Shown one piece after another: positions 9,244 through 18,434 of a stretch of DNA of 64,000 bases. Below the pieces are notes generated by a model. It was not told the DNA's origin. It was given only the letters and a program-made list of their open reading frames with translations, and did no database searches. How positions within the stretch are numbered: position 1 is the first letter of the stretch; each line of letters starts with the position of its first letter. The translations under genes were made by a program, and so were the position numbers. The DNA lies in the NCBI RefSeq assembly GCF_002163585.1, contig NZ_CP015579.1, positions 1,674,001-1,738,000 on the forward strand. Direction: 5' to 3'. This DNA comes from Tatumella citrea (GTDB taxonomy: Bacteria; Pseudomonadota; Gammaproteobacteria; Enterobacterales; Enterobacteriaceae).

Positions 9244-11549
9244 TCAGAGAACCGTTAACCATTGCGCTGGCAGGTAATCCAAATACCGGAAAAACTACCC
9301 TGTTTAACCAACTGACCGGGTCCAGCCAACGGGTGGGCAACTGGGCTGGGGTGACTGTTGAGCGTAAAGAAGGCTTTTTTGTTACTTCAAATGCACTGGT
9401 ACATCTGGTGGATTTGCCTGGCCTGTATTCGTTGACTATCAGCGTGTCAGAAGCTGCCGTTGATGAACAAATTGCGGCACAATTTATTGTCAGCCAGCAG
9501 GCAGATGTAGTGATCAATGTGACGGATGCCAGCTGTTTGCAACGTGATTTGTGGCTGACGCTGCAGTTAAGGGCAACCGGGATTCCCTGCATTATGGTCC
9601 TGAATATGATGGATGTTGCCGGGCAACGAGCAATGGCACCTGATGCAGTATTACTCTCTCAACTATTGGGCTGTCCGGTCATTCCCATGATTTCCACCCG
9701 GAGTGAGGGAACAGACCAGCTTAAGTCTGCTATTGATCATTTGCAGCGCGGCGCTGAGCAGCCCCTGCCACCAGAACTGATGCCGGTGCCTCCGGAGATT
9801 CAGCGTCAGGTGTTGCAGTTGGCTGCAGAGATTAAGCCGGAGTTTAAGCCTCCCTTGCGGGACTGGCTGGCAATGCAGATTCTGGAAGGTGATATTGTTG
9901 CCCGCGACTGCCTGCAAAACCAGGAAAGTGAACAGGTATCCGCTGCCGAATTCGCGACTGACGCAGTGGCGTTGCAACTGGCAGCTTTGCGCCATCAGGC
10001 CGGAGCACGGATTACCAGTCAGGTTATCGCGGCAGATCAGGCCAGACCGCACCGTCTGACACAGTTTGTTGACCGCATCGCCATGGATCGCTTTCTGGGA
10101 TTGCCGCTGTTTCTGCTGATGATGTACCTGATGTTCTTTCTGGCGATTAATGTGGGTGGAGCATTACAGCCGGTGATCGACCAGGGAACGGTCACGATAT
10201 TCATCCACGGTATTTTATGGCTCGGGCAGTTTCTGCCATTCCCGGTTCAGGTTACTGAGTTTATCGCCTACGGGCTGGGTGGTGGGATCAATACTGTTCT
10301 GCCACTGGTGCCGCAGATTGGCATCATGTACCTGCTGATGACTTTTATGGAAGACAGTGGCTATATGGCCCGGGCGGCCTTTGTGATGGACAGGCTGATG
10401 CAATGGCTGGGGCTTCCCGGCAAAGCTTTTGTCCCGCTGATTACCGGCTTTGGCTGCAATGTGCCAGCGGTAACCGGCACCCGTACTCTGGATTCTCCCC
10501 GCGAGAGACTGATAACTATGTTGATGGCTCCGTTTATGTCCTGCGGTGCCAGACTGGCCATTTTTGCAGTGTTTTCGTCATTGTTTTTTAAACAGCAGGG
10601 TGCACTGGCGGTGTTTTTGCTGTATCTGACCGGCATTGTAGTGGCGATACTGACCGGCCTGTTGTTGAAACATACTTTGCTGCGCGGGGAATCGCGCCCC
10701 TTTGTCATGGAGCTGCCGCTCTATCATTTACCTCACCTCAAAAGTCTGGTGCAGCAAAGCTGGCAACGCTTACGGCAATTTATCTGGCGGGCAGGAAGAG
10801 TTATCGTGTTGTTTAGTTTGTTAATCAGCGGGCTGAACAATTTCACCCTGAACGGCGAGCTGGCAGGGCCCGGCAATCCCCCCGCATTACAAACCGTTGG
10901 CCGTTTTCTGACACCATTGCTGGGGCCAATGGGAGTGAAACCTGATAACTGGCAGGCGACCGTCGGGCTGATTACGGGGGCTATGGCGAAAGAGGTAGTT
11001 ATTGGCACCCTGAATACACTCTATACTTCTGAACAGAAAGATTTTAACCCTCAGGATTTTGACCCGCTTAATGAACTGCGTGAGGGCTGGCAGGAAACTC
11101 TGGACAGTCTGTCATCGACCTTTAGTGTCGGTGCACTGGCAAATCTGTTTCTGGCCAGCCAGGGGGATGCAGAAGCAGACAGCGGTGCTGCTGTACTGAT
11201 GCAGCAAAAATTTGCCGGAAGCAGTGGCGCATTTTGCTACTTGTTGTTTGTGTTGCTGTATGTACCCTGCGCATCGGTAATAGGGGCTATCAGCCGTGAA
11301 AGCCAAAAGCGCTGGATGTGGTTTTCGGTGTTGTGGGGGCTCAGTATTGCCTGGTCCGTGGCGACGCTTGGCTGGCAACTGTGCAGTTTTAGCCAGCAGC
11401 CACTCAGTGCGGCACTGATAATCGCTGCCGTGTTACTGTACAACCTGTTGCTGATTGCTGTTTTGTCTCGTTGTCGGCCATCCCCGCTGAAAGCGGTGAA
11501 CTCTGTCGCTAAATGCAGTGGCTGTGATTCGGAATCGGCTTGTCACTGA
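9240..11549 (+). CDS. feoB: Ferrous iron transporter FeoB
   Basis: 769 residues. The N-terminal G domain has G1 GNPNTGKT (12-19), switch G2 GVTVERKEG, G3 DLPG and G4 NMMD. The membrane part follows, with two gate regions, PLITGFGCNVPA and FMSCGARL, each carrying the conserved cysteine. It ends in a cysteine-rich tail (CSGCDSES-ACH). It moves Fe2+ across the inner membrane. No feoC follows, whereas many enterobacteria have feoABC; the next gene is ecotin. Confidence 0.95.
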   Translation: MIREPLTIALAGNPNTGKTTLFNQLTGSSQRVGNWAGVTVERKEGFFVTSNALVHLVDLPGLYSLTISVSEAAVDEQIAAQFIVSQQADVVINVTDASCLQRDLWLTLQLRATGIPCIMVLNMMDVAGQRAMAPDAVLLSQLLGCPVIPMISTRSEGTDQLKSAIDHLQRGAEQPLPPELMPVPPEIQRQVLQLAAEIKPEFKPPLRDWLAMQILEGDIVARDCLQNQESEQVSAAEFATDAVALQLAALRHQAGARITSQVIAADQARPHRLTQFVDRIAMDRFLGLPLFLLMMYLMFFLAINVGGALQPVIDQGTVTIFIHGILWLGQFLPFPVQVTEFIAYGLGGGINTVLPLVPQIGIMYLLMTFMEDSGYMARAAFVMDRLMQWLGLPGKAFVPLITGFGCNVPAVTGTRTLDSPRERLITMLMAPFMSCGARLAIFAVFSSLFFKQQGALAVFLLYLTGIVVAILTGLLLKHTLLRGESRPFVMELPLYHLPHLKSLVQQSWQRLRQFIWRAGRVIVLFSLLISGLNNFTLNGELAGPGNPPALQTVGRFLTPLLGPMGVKPDNWQATVGLITGAMAKEVVIGTLNTLYTSEQKDFNPQDFDPLNELREGWQETLDSLSSTFSVGALANLFLASQGDAEADSGAAVLMQQKFAGSSGAFCYLLFVLLYVPCASVIGAISRESQKRWMWFSVLWGLSIAWSVATLGWQLCSFSQQPLSAALIIAAVLLYNLLLIAVLSRCRPSPLKAVNSVAKCSGCDSESACH

Positions 11550-11565
11550 ATTGTTTTTTCTTCTC

Positions 11566-11592
11566 TGCCGGAAATGTCCGGCAGGTTTTTTT
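11566..11592 (+). terminator. Rho-independent terminator after feoB
   Basis: A 7-bp stem (TGCCGGA / TCCGGCA) with an AATG loop is followed by GGTTTTTTT. It lies directly between feoB and the ecotin gene. Confidence 0.8.
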
Positions 11593-11617
11593 GCTACAAC
11601 TTAACCCGGGAATTTTG

Positions 11618-12109
11618 ATGAACAAAGTATCTGCCACTCTTATCCTGCTGTCTGCCACTATGGCCAGTACTGCTTCTCTGGCGGCAACGGAGATAACTGA
11701 TGCACAGTTAAAACCTTATCCTGCAGCTTCGGAAGGGATGCAACGGCATGTGATGGTTTTACCCCCTCTGAATAATGAACAACAGTATCGGGTCGAACTG
11801 GTGATTGGCCGCAAGATGGAAACAGACTGCAACCATTACCGACTGGCTGGCCGGTTAACCGAAGAAACCGCGAAAGGTTGGGGCTACAGTTATTATACGG
11901 CGACAGTACAGCCAGACGCGATTTCCACCCGGATGGCCTGTACCGACAGCGCGAAAAAAACCATCCTGGTGACACTGCCTGCTGCTGCACAGCAGTTAAT
12001 CCGTTATAACAGTAATTTGCCTCTGGTGGTGTACGCACCGACAGATGTTGAAGTCGGGTATCGGGTCTGGCAGGCCGCTCAGCAGATTGTCCCGTCACAG
12101 GTTCGTTAA
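11618..12109 (+). CDS. eco: Ecotin, periplasmic serine-protease inhibitor, with P1 arginine
   Basis: 163 residues with a Sec signal peptide (cleavage near SLAA-TE, about residue 23). It aligns along its length with E. coli ecotin: PYP-A-GM-R, VELVIG, DCNHYRLAG, WGYSYY, RYNSNLPLVVY and YRVW. The disulfide pair is Cys71-Cys108. The reactive loop reads ISTRMAC where E. coli has VSTMMAC, so the P1 residue is Arg105 instead of Met84. Ecotins inhibit trypsin-like, chymotrypsin-like and elastase-like proteases; P1 Arg should favour trypsin-like targets. The start at 11618 gives a proper signal peptide; the frame is open further upstream through the feoB terminator. Confidence 0.93.
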   Translation: MNKVSATLILLSATMASTASLAATEITDAQLKPYPAASEGMQRHVMVLPPLNNEQQYRVELVIGRKMETDCNHYRLAGRLTEETAKGWGYSYYTATVQPDAISTRMACTDSAKKTILVTLPAAAQQLIRYNSNLPLVVYAPTDVEVGYRVWQAAQQIVPSQVR

Positions 12110-12115
12110 TCAGAA

Positions 12116-12140
12116 GGGCACCGGAGTTCTTCCGGTGCCC
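12116..12140. terminator. Hairpin between convergent eco and PTS genes
   Basis: Perfect 10-bp stem GGGCACCGGA / TCCGGTGCCC with a GTTCT loop, placed between the two stops. No strong T run on either side. Confidence 0.6.
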
Positions 12141-12147
12141 CCGGGAT

Positions 12148-13527
12148 TCAGGATTTCGCCAGATTGAGGGCCAGTCCGGGTTTCAGAAGGGCATACATTC
12201 CACCGGTCACCAGGCTGCCGATGATAATTGACAGCAGATACATGCCCACATGGCCGACTGCATGAGGGATTGCCAGTACAAACAGACCACCATGTGGAGC
12301 CATCAGAGTACAGCCAAAGTACATGGATAATCCACCAGCCAGCGCACCTCCGGTCATGGTGGAAGGGATCACCCGCATTGGATCACGTGCGGCAAAGGGT
12401 ATTGCTCCTTCTGAGATAAAACACAATCCCAACACAAATGATGCCTTACCTGCCTGCAGTTCCTGGGTATTAAATTTAGATTTTGCCAGCCAGCAGGCAA
12501 TACCCATCCCCAACGCAGGTACCATCCCGGCCGCCATAATCGCTGCCATCGGGCCGTAGGACTGTGATGCCAGTAAACCTACCCCGAAGGTATAGGCAGC
12601 TTTATTCACAGGTCCACCCAGGTCGAAACACTGCATAGCCCCAAGCAATACTCCGAGCAGAACGGCATTCGCGGTAGTCATACTGGCGAGGAAATGTGTC
12701 AGTCCTTCCATGACGCGTGCCACCGGTCCGCCAACCACAAAAATCATTACCAGGCCGGTCACCAGCGTTGCCAGTAACGGGATCACCAGTACCGGCTTCA
12801 GGGCTTCCATTGAAGTGGGCAGATGGATTTTTTGTGCCAGGAAACGAGCGGTATATCCGGCAAGGAAACCTGCCACAATCCCGCCTAAAAATCCTGCGCC
12901 TCCGGTGGCAGCCAGCATACCGCCGATAAGCCCGGGCGCCAGGCCAGGACGGTCAGCAATCGAATAAGAGATATATCCGGCAAGCACCGGCACCATCAGG
13001 GCAAATGCTGCTTTACCACCAATTTCCATTAACGCAGCGGCCAGTGTTCCCGGCTGTTTGAAGGCCTGAATACCAAACACAAAAGAAAGCGCTATACACA
13101 ACCCCCCGGCCACCACCAGCGGTAACATATGAGACACGCCGGTCATCAGATGTTTATACACTGAGGGTAATTCGGTTTTCGTCGCAGAGGAACCGGCGTC
13201 AACTTTGCTGCCGTAGAGCGTGGCGGATTCAAGCGCTTCGGTCAGCGTCTGTTCCGGCTTTTTCAGTGTCATACTGGTGCTGGTCCGGTAGAGTCGTTTG
13301 CCGTTGAACCGGGCCAAATCCAGTTCAATATCCGCCGCAACGATAACAACGTCTGCCTGTTGGATATCGTCGTCACTGAGAGTATTACGTGCTCCCACCG
13401 AGCCGCGGGTTTCAACATGAATGGGGAAGCCGAGTTTCTCCGCAGCAGTTTTCAGAGCTTCTGCGGCCATAAAGGTATGTGCGACACCGGTAGGGCATGC
13501 GGTGACAGCCACGATGCGTTGGTTCAT
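12148..13527 (-). CDS. Fructose-type PTS permease, EIIBC
   Basis: 459 residues. The N-terminal EIIB domain (about 1-100) has the phosphocysteine motif ACPTGVAHTFMAAEAL near residue 11. The EIIC domain (about 120-455) has GGPVNKAAYTFG, SEGAIPFA and APHGGLFV, typical of the fructose (Fru) family. It imports and phosphorylates a hexose or sugar alcohol. No EIIA is fused or adjacent, so it must be phosphorylated from elsewhere. ATG 13527 is preferred over GTG 13536 because AAGG is correctly spaced for the ATG. Probably co-transcribed with the SDH-like gene upstream. Confidence 0.88.
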   Translation of the reverse strand: MNQRIVAVTACPTGVAHTFMAAEALKTAAEKLGFPIHVETRGSVGARNTLSDDDIQQADVVIVAADIELDLARFNGKRLYRTSTSMTLKKPEQTLTEALESATLYGSKVDAGSSATKTELPSVYKHLMTGVSHMLPLVVAGGLCIALSFVFGIQAFKQPGTLAAALMEIGGKAAFALMVPVLAGYISYSIADRPGLAPGLIGGMLAATGGAGFLGGIVAGFLAGYTARFLAQKIHLPTSMEALKPVLVIPLLATLVTGLVMIFVVGGPVARVMEGLTHFLASMTTANAVLLGVLLGAMQCFDLGGPVNKAAYTFGVGLLASQSYGPMAAIMAAGMVPALGMGIACWLAKSKFNTQELQAGKASFVLGLCFISEGAIPFAARDPMRVIPSTMTGGALAGGLSMYFGCTLMAPHGGLFVLAIPHAVGHVGMYLLSIIIGSLVTGGMYALLKPGLALNLAKS

Positions 13528-13605
13528 AGGATACACCTTATCATTACGTTAATTGTTATTGGGTAAACAGGTGCCTGTAGGTTGCAGGGTACAGAGTCCG
13601 TCATG

Positions 13606-14424
13606 TTATTGTCTGGAGTAGGCGGCTGCCTGCTTAAACAGTTCATCCGACGGGCGAATACCGGTGTACAGTGCAAATTGCTCTACCGCCTGAATGGCGA
13701 AAACTTCTGAACCAGTGATCACTGTTTTATTGAGTTCACGGGCGCAGTTAATCAACGGGGTGGTTTCCGGCAGAGCGACCACATCAAAAATAATCTGCGC
13801 TGCACCAATTTTGTCTTCACTGAAGGCCAGAGAGTGTTCTTCGCTGCCACCCGCCATTCCTACAGGTGTGGCATTAATCAGTAACTGTGGCTGGAGTGAA
13901 CCTAACTCAGTGGCCGTCTGAAAACCGCAAAACTCTGCCAGTTGCTCGGCACTTTCTGTATTGCGACTGATGATTCGTCCGTCACGGAATCCTGCGTCTT
14001 TAAGTGCACAGGCAACGGCTTTAGCCATACCGCCGCTGCCGAGTAATACAAAACTCAGCTGGTTATTCACCTGGTACTGTTTCAGTAAGGCAGCAATCGC
14101 CATGTAATCGGTGTTATAGGCTTTCAGATAGCCATCGGTATTTACAATAGTGTTCACCGAATGAATCGATGATGCTGATATATCCAGCTCATCCACCAGT
14201 GGGATACATTGCTCTTTAAATGGCATCGAAATTGCGCAGCCACGGATACCTAACGCCCGGACTCCGCCAATCGCTCCCGGCAGATCTTTGGTGGTGAAGG
14301 CCTTATACAGATAATCCAGATCCAGTGCGTCGTAGAGAAAGTTGTGAAAACGGGTACCAAAATTACTCGGGCGCGCGGCCAGTGACATACAAATGGTGGT
14401 GTCTTTATTCAGATGACGGGTCAT
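13606..14424 (-). CDS. Shikimate-dehydrogenase-like protein (SdhL/HI0607 type)
   Basis: 272 residues with the AroE two-domain fold. The N-terminal block DTTICMSLAARPSNFGTRFH, ALGIRGCAISMPFKE (catalytic Lys), NTIVNTDG and AYNTD precede the NADP fold with LGSGGMAKA. It lacks the SxS shikimate-binding pattern of AroE and closely resembles H. influenzae HI0607, the SdhL group, whose in vivo substrate is unsettled. The start at 14424 follows AAGGAG. It sits upstream of the PTS gene and divergent from the SgrR-like regulator, pointing to a catabolic role. Confidence 0.82.
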   Translation of the reverse strand: MTRHLNKDTTICMSLAARPSNFGTRFHNFLYDALDLDYLYKAFTTKDLPGAIGGVRALGIRGCAISMPFKEQCIPLVDELDISASSIHSVNTIVNTDGYLKAYNTDYMAIAALLKQYQVNNQLSFVLLGSGGMAKAVACALKDAGFRDGRIISRNTESAEQLAEFCGFQTATELGSLQPQLLINATPVGMAGGSEEHSLAFSEDKIGAAQIIFDVVALPETTPLINCARELNKTVITGSEVFAIQAVEQFALYTGIRPSDELFKQAAAYSRQ

Positions 14425-14577
14425 TAGTGACTCCTTGTGCGGTCGGTGATCGCGGTAACTGACGGTGGTGGGGCCAGAACGCGATTCAACAAAGTGAATA
14501 CTTGCTGTATGACTCATAATGAACTAAAAAGAGGAAGTTAAAAACGGCTGAGTTTTTACCGTAGGAGTTCCGCTTTT

Positions 14578-16365
14578 ATGCCTGAAACACGACTTGAGCA
14601 ACATTACCGGCGTTTACTTAAATTATTCCCGTCACGTCAGGCCAGCCTGACCCTGGGCAGTCTGGCGGATCAGCTGTGTTGCAGTAAACGCCATATGCGG
14701 GGTCTGCTGTTGCGAATGCAGGACGCAGGCTGGCTGGAATGGCAGCCCTCAGCCGGGCGAGGGCATCATTCACTGCTGACTCTGCGTAGCAGTGAACAAC
14801 AGTTGTTACTGTCAAAAGCGGAACAGTTACTGGATGGCGGGGATATCGGCAGTGCCGTGCAGTTGCTGGATCATGAACAACCACTGGTGGCTTCTCTGTT
14901 AAGAAAAAAACTGGGCTACAACGTTCGCCAGGATCACCAGTCCCTGCGTATTCCTTACTACCGGACAATGCCAAACCTTTTTCCCGGCACTCCGTTACGT
15001 CGTTCAGAAGCGCATCTGGTCAAACAAATTTTTAGTGGCCTGACTCGCGCTGACCCAGATACCGGGGCTCCGCAGCCAGATTTGGCGCATTTCTGGTCAC
15101 AACAGGATGAGCTCAACTGGTCGTTTCATCTGCGTCCTGCCATACGGTTTCATGACGGTAAAGAGCTGACCAGCAAAGATGTGGTGGCATCATTGACTCG
15201 TAGCGCTGCGATGCCACTGTTCTCCCATATCAGGCGGGTAACTGCCGGGGGCAATCTGACGGTCAGGATTGAGCTCAGCCAGCCGGACCCTCAGTTACCC
15301 CTGTTACTGAGTGATATTGCAGCGCTGATTCTGCCTTTTGATTACGCATCACGGCAGAATTTTGCTTCGCAACCGGTGGGTACCGGGCCTTACCTGGTGG
15401 CCGAAAATGATCAGTGGCATTTAAGGATGCAGGCCTTTGACGATTATTTTGGTTATCGTGGCCTGTTGGATGAAATTGAGGTTATTGTCTGGCCATTGTC
15501 CGGGAACATTGATGAACTGCCTGCTGAGGGGCAAACCGTTGCTTCCCCCGCGGCTACACCAGCGGCCTGGCTCAGTTCCAGCCTGAGTGATATTGAATAT
15601 ACCTCAGGTATGGCCGCCGGGCTCAGCGGAACTCCCGCAGATGTTTCCGGTGAAATGTTTCCGGAGAAAGGGGGTTATTTTCTGCTGTGTGACAGCCGCT
15701 CCGCTTACTGGCAACAGATGGAATATCGACGCTGGATCCGTGAACTTCTGAATCCTTACGCATTAATTCAGCGCTTTATTGCGCCGATCCGTCCGTTTTG
15801 GGTACCTGCCGGTAGCCTGTTGCCGGACTGGCTTCATACGATGGATGACGGCCCGACCGAACGACCTCCACTGCTGAGCCTTCCATCCGGCGAAGCCACT
15901 CTGACTCTTGCATATCACCGGCAGCACCCGGAATTCACGATGCTGGCCTGTGAAATGCAACATATTTTGCAACAGCAAAATATTACTCTGCGGCTGCTGG
16001 AACTCGAATATGAACAGTGGGCGCGGGGTGAAGCAGAAGCGGATCTGTGGCTGGGTACCGTGAACTTTGCAGTGCCGGAAAGCTGGAATGTAGGTGCCTG
16101 GTTATTAGGTATGCCGTTACTGAAACACTCGGTGTCCGGTGGCGATATGGGGCAATTCGCTGGATGGCAGCAGGGCTGGCGCGATCAGTCACTGAACGGC
16201 AAACAACTTGCCCGTGAGGTACTGCGTAATGGATGGTTACAGCCGCTGTTTCATCACTGGATGCGGCTGAAAAGCCCCGGTCATGCCCAGGGCATCCATC
16301 TGAATAATCTTGGCTGGTTTGACTTTACACGGGCCTGGATGATACCGCCAGAACCGGAGCAATAA
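14578..16365 (+). CDS. SgrR-like regulator (HTH plus solute-binding domain)
   Basis: 595 residues, versus 551 for E. coli SgrR. An N-terminal SgrR_N winged helix (about 1-115, with LCCSKRHMRGLL) is fused to an SBP_bac_5 solute-binding domain (about 150-590). Blocks shared with SgrR include YYRTMPNLFPG, LRRSEAHLVKQIFSGLTR, AFDDYFGYRGL and NNLGWFDF. An extra segment of about 45 residues lies near 310-355. In E. coli SgrR senses sugar-phosphate stress and activates sgrS; here no sgrS-like RNA is evident upstream and the divergent genes are the PTS IIBC and SDH-like gene, its likely targets. Confidence 0.82.
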   Translation: MPETRLEQHYRRLLKLFPSRQASLTLGSLADQLCCSKRHMRGLLLRMQDAGWLEWQPSAGRGHHSLLTLRSSEQQLLLSKAEQLLDGGDIGSAVQLLDHEQPLVASLLRKKLGYNVRQDHQSLRIPYYRTMPNLFPGTPLRRSEAHLVKQIFSGLTRADPDTGAPQPDLAHFWSQQDELNWSFHLRPAIRFHDGKELTSKDVVASLTRSAAMPLFSHIRRVTAGGNLTVRIELSQPDPQLPLLLSDIAALILPFDYASRQNFASQPVGTGPYLVAENDQWHLRMQAFDDYFGYRGLLDEIEVIVWPLSGNIDELPAEGQTVASPAATPAAWLSSSLSDIEYTSGMAAGLSGTPADVSGEMFPEKGGYFLLCDSRSAYWQQMEYRRWIRELLNPYALIQRFIAPIRPFWVPAGSLLPDWLHTMDDGPTERPPLLSLPSGEATLTLAYHRQHPEFTMLACEMQHILQQQNITLRLLELEYEQWARGEAEADLWLGTVNFAVPESWNVGAWLLGMPLLKHSVSGGDMGQFAGWQQGWRDQSLNGKQLAREVLRNGWLQPLFHHWMRLKSPGHAQGIHLNNLGWFDFTRAWMIPPEPEQ

Positions 16366-16367
16366 CA

Positions 16368-16538
16368 TTACATCAGGCGGCTACGCATCACTTCTCCGCA
16401 AAACAGCAGATTTTTTGGGTACTTCTTCTGCCGCTGGCTGATGGCAGCCTGGCAACGGGATTCGGTAGAATACAATGCGACAGACACAGGCATGACCCGG
16501 GAGTGAGCAAGCATCAAAGCGACAAATCCGGCTATCAT
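16368..16538 (-). CDS. Small protein, 56 residues, possibly DUF1482-like
   Basis: The ORF begins ATG ATA GCC and is preceded by GGAGG at 7 nt, an excellent ribosome site. It encodes MIAGFVALMLAHSRVMPV, then SVALYSTESRCQAAISQR and a basic tail with a second Cys. The hydrophobic start, the Y-T-E-x-C-x-A pattern and two cysteines recall the small YebW/DUF1482 proteins, but the resemblance is by eye. It converges on the SgrR-like gene with a 2-bp gap. Confidence 0.55.
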   Translation of the reverse strand: MIAGFVALMLAHSRVMPVSVALYSTESRCQAAISQRQKKYPKNLLFCGEVMRSRLM

Positions 16539-16724
16539 CTGAAACCTCCGGTAAAGTTGTGATTAATCAGCGTAGTTCAGTGTAGCCGAAGCCAGGGATA
16601 TTTCGGTCAGTAATGTGTTTTGAATGGCTAACGCGGGTAACAACCCGTTTCAGAGTAATCCTAAAACGGGTTGTGGCGGGGAGCACCAGTGGGAAAGTCA
16701 GACCTATCTCGCTGACATCTCCGG

Positions 16725-18401
16725 CTAAAACATCTGAGCAAGATCCAGCTGGCTCATTAGCAGTGAATTAGCGCTGTAATCCACAGGAATAGCTACCACC
16801 GCCGGTCCCTGGACATCCATCGCAGCACGCAGGGTGCTTTCCAGGGTGTCAGACGAGGTCACCGCAAAACCTTTAGCACCAAAAGCCTCGGCATAAGCTT
16901 TGAAGTCGATAGGACCGAAATCAACCCCGGAAGTCCTGGCATATTTTTTATCTTCCTGAATGGCCACCATGTTATAGCAGTTATCCACCCAGATAATATG
17001 CAGAATGTTGACACCCAGTCTGACCGCCGTTTCCAGCTCCATGCTCGACTGCATAAACCCGCCATCACCGGAGACTGAAACAACTTTGCGGCCGGGATCA
17101 ACCAGTGCTGCACCAATCGCCCAGGGCAGGGCAACTCCCATGGTTTGCTGGCCGTTGGAAATTAACAGCTGACGGGCACGGAAGCTGTACAGGTAACGGG
17201 CAATCCAGATGTGAAAGCTCCCCATATCTACGCACAGTGTGACGTCATTATTTACGATATCCTGCATCGCCCGGACCAGGCGCAACGGGTGAATAGCAAA
17301 CTGCTGCAGGCTGTGGCCTTTTTGCGCCAGCAGTTCTCTTTGCTGTTGGCGTTCCTGCAGGATTCGGGTAGCACCACTGCTAAGCACGTAGCGTTGACTG
17401 ACCTGCTCAGTCAGTAAATCGAGGGTTTCAGCGATATCGCCGACCAGTTCAGTATCCGGTGTATAGTGGCTGTCACTTTCGGCTGGCAGCACATCAATAT
17501 GTACCAGTTTTGCAGTACCGGGATTCCATTTTGCCGGTTCATACTCTACCGGGCTGTAGCCAACGGTGATGATCAAATCTGCGTTGCGCAGTAACTGATC
17601 ACCGGCCTGGTTATTAAACAGGCCAACCCTGCCGGCAAAGCGTGAAAAATTGTTCTGGTCAATAACACCGGCCGCCTGATAGGTACTGGTCACCGGGATT
17701 TGGCTGTTATTCAGCAAGCGGCGTACAGCATCAGCATTTTTCGGCTGGCTGGCCATCAAACCCAGCAGCAGGACCGGATCTTTAGCATGGCGGATAAGTT
17801 CAGCTACCTCAGCAATCGCTTTTCGCGGTGCGCTGCCTGCAGAAGGTAAACGTGCCGGGAGAACCTGGCCGCTGGCAGGTTCATTAATAATATCCATTGG
17901 CAGACTGATAAAAGAGGCTCCGGGCCGTCCGAATTCAGCAGCGCGGAAGCCATTGGCTAACACTTCGGCTATCGCCGATGACGATGTGACTTCAGCTGCG
18001 TACTTAGTCACCGGCCGGAACATTGACACGGTATCCATCGTCTGGTGGACCTGTTTCAGGTGGTCCATCCGGCTGACGGCACCACCGATAGCAACAAACG
18101 GATCGCCTTCGGAGGTGGCTGTTGCGGCACTGGTTATCAGGTTAGAACAACCGGGACCTGAAGTGACCAGTGCTACTCCGGCTTTGCCTGTCAGGCGTCC
18201 AATGGCTCCGGCCATAAACCCTGCATTAGCCTCCAGCCGGACCGGTATTGTAATAATCGGTGAGTCTTCCAGTGAGTCAAACACCCGGTCGATTTTTGCT
18301 CCGGGGATCCCGAATACATACTTAACCTGCTGCTGTTCTAACTGGGCGACTACTAAATCTGCGCCACATTTCCACGCTGTTTTTTTGTCTGAATTTTGCA
18401 A
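16725..18401 (-). CDS. budB: Catabolic alpha-acetolactate synthase
   Basis: 558 residues, a complete ThDP enzyme of the AlsS/BudB type without a regulatory subunit. The catalytic Glu is in [11 protein letters not shown] near residue 55, and the ThDP-Mg motif runs from GDGGFMQSS to VDNCYNM near residues 445-475, followed by VAIQEDKKY as in AlsS. It condenses two pyruvates to acetolactate in the cytoplasm. It follows budA by 33 bp in one operon for the acetoin pathway, induced by acid and acetate in relatives. Confidence 0.93.
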   Translation of the reverse strand: MQNSDKKTAWKCGADLVVAQLEQQQVKYVFGIPGAKIDRVFDSLEDSPIITIPVRLEANAGFMAGAIGRLTGKAGVALVTSGPGCSNLITSAATATSEGDPFVAIGGAVSRMDHLKQVHQTMDTVSMFRPVTKYAAEVTSSSAIAEVLANGFRAAEFGRPGASFISLPMDIINEPASGQVLPARLPSAGSAPRKAIAEVAELIRHAKDPVLLLGLMASQPKNADAVRRLLNNSQIPVTSTYQAAGVIDQNNFSRFAGRVGLFNNQAGDQLLRNADLIITVGYSPVEYEPAKWNPGTAKLVHIDVLPAESDSHYTPDTELVGDIAETLDLLTEQVSQRYVLSSGATRILQERQQQRELLAQKGHSLQQFAIHPLRLVRAMQDIVNNDVTLCVDMGSFHIWIARYLYSFRARQLLISNGQQTMGVALPWAIGAALVDPGRKVVSVSGDGGFMQSSMELETAVRLGVNILHIIWVDNCYNMVAIQEDKKYARTSGVDFGPIDFKAYAEAFGAKGFAVTSSDTLESTLRAAMDVQGPAVVAIPVDYSANSLLMSQLDLAQMF

Positions 18402-18434
18402 AATATACTCCTTACTTTTCCGGTATGGCGTGGC

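Noticed and set aside
14425..14577. An sgrS small RNA next to the SgrR-like gene
   Set aside because: No sgrS-type conserved 3' segment is visible; the gap holds ribosome sites for two divergent genes and short A/T runs only.
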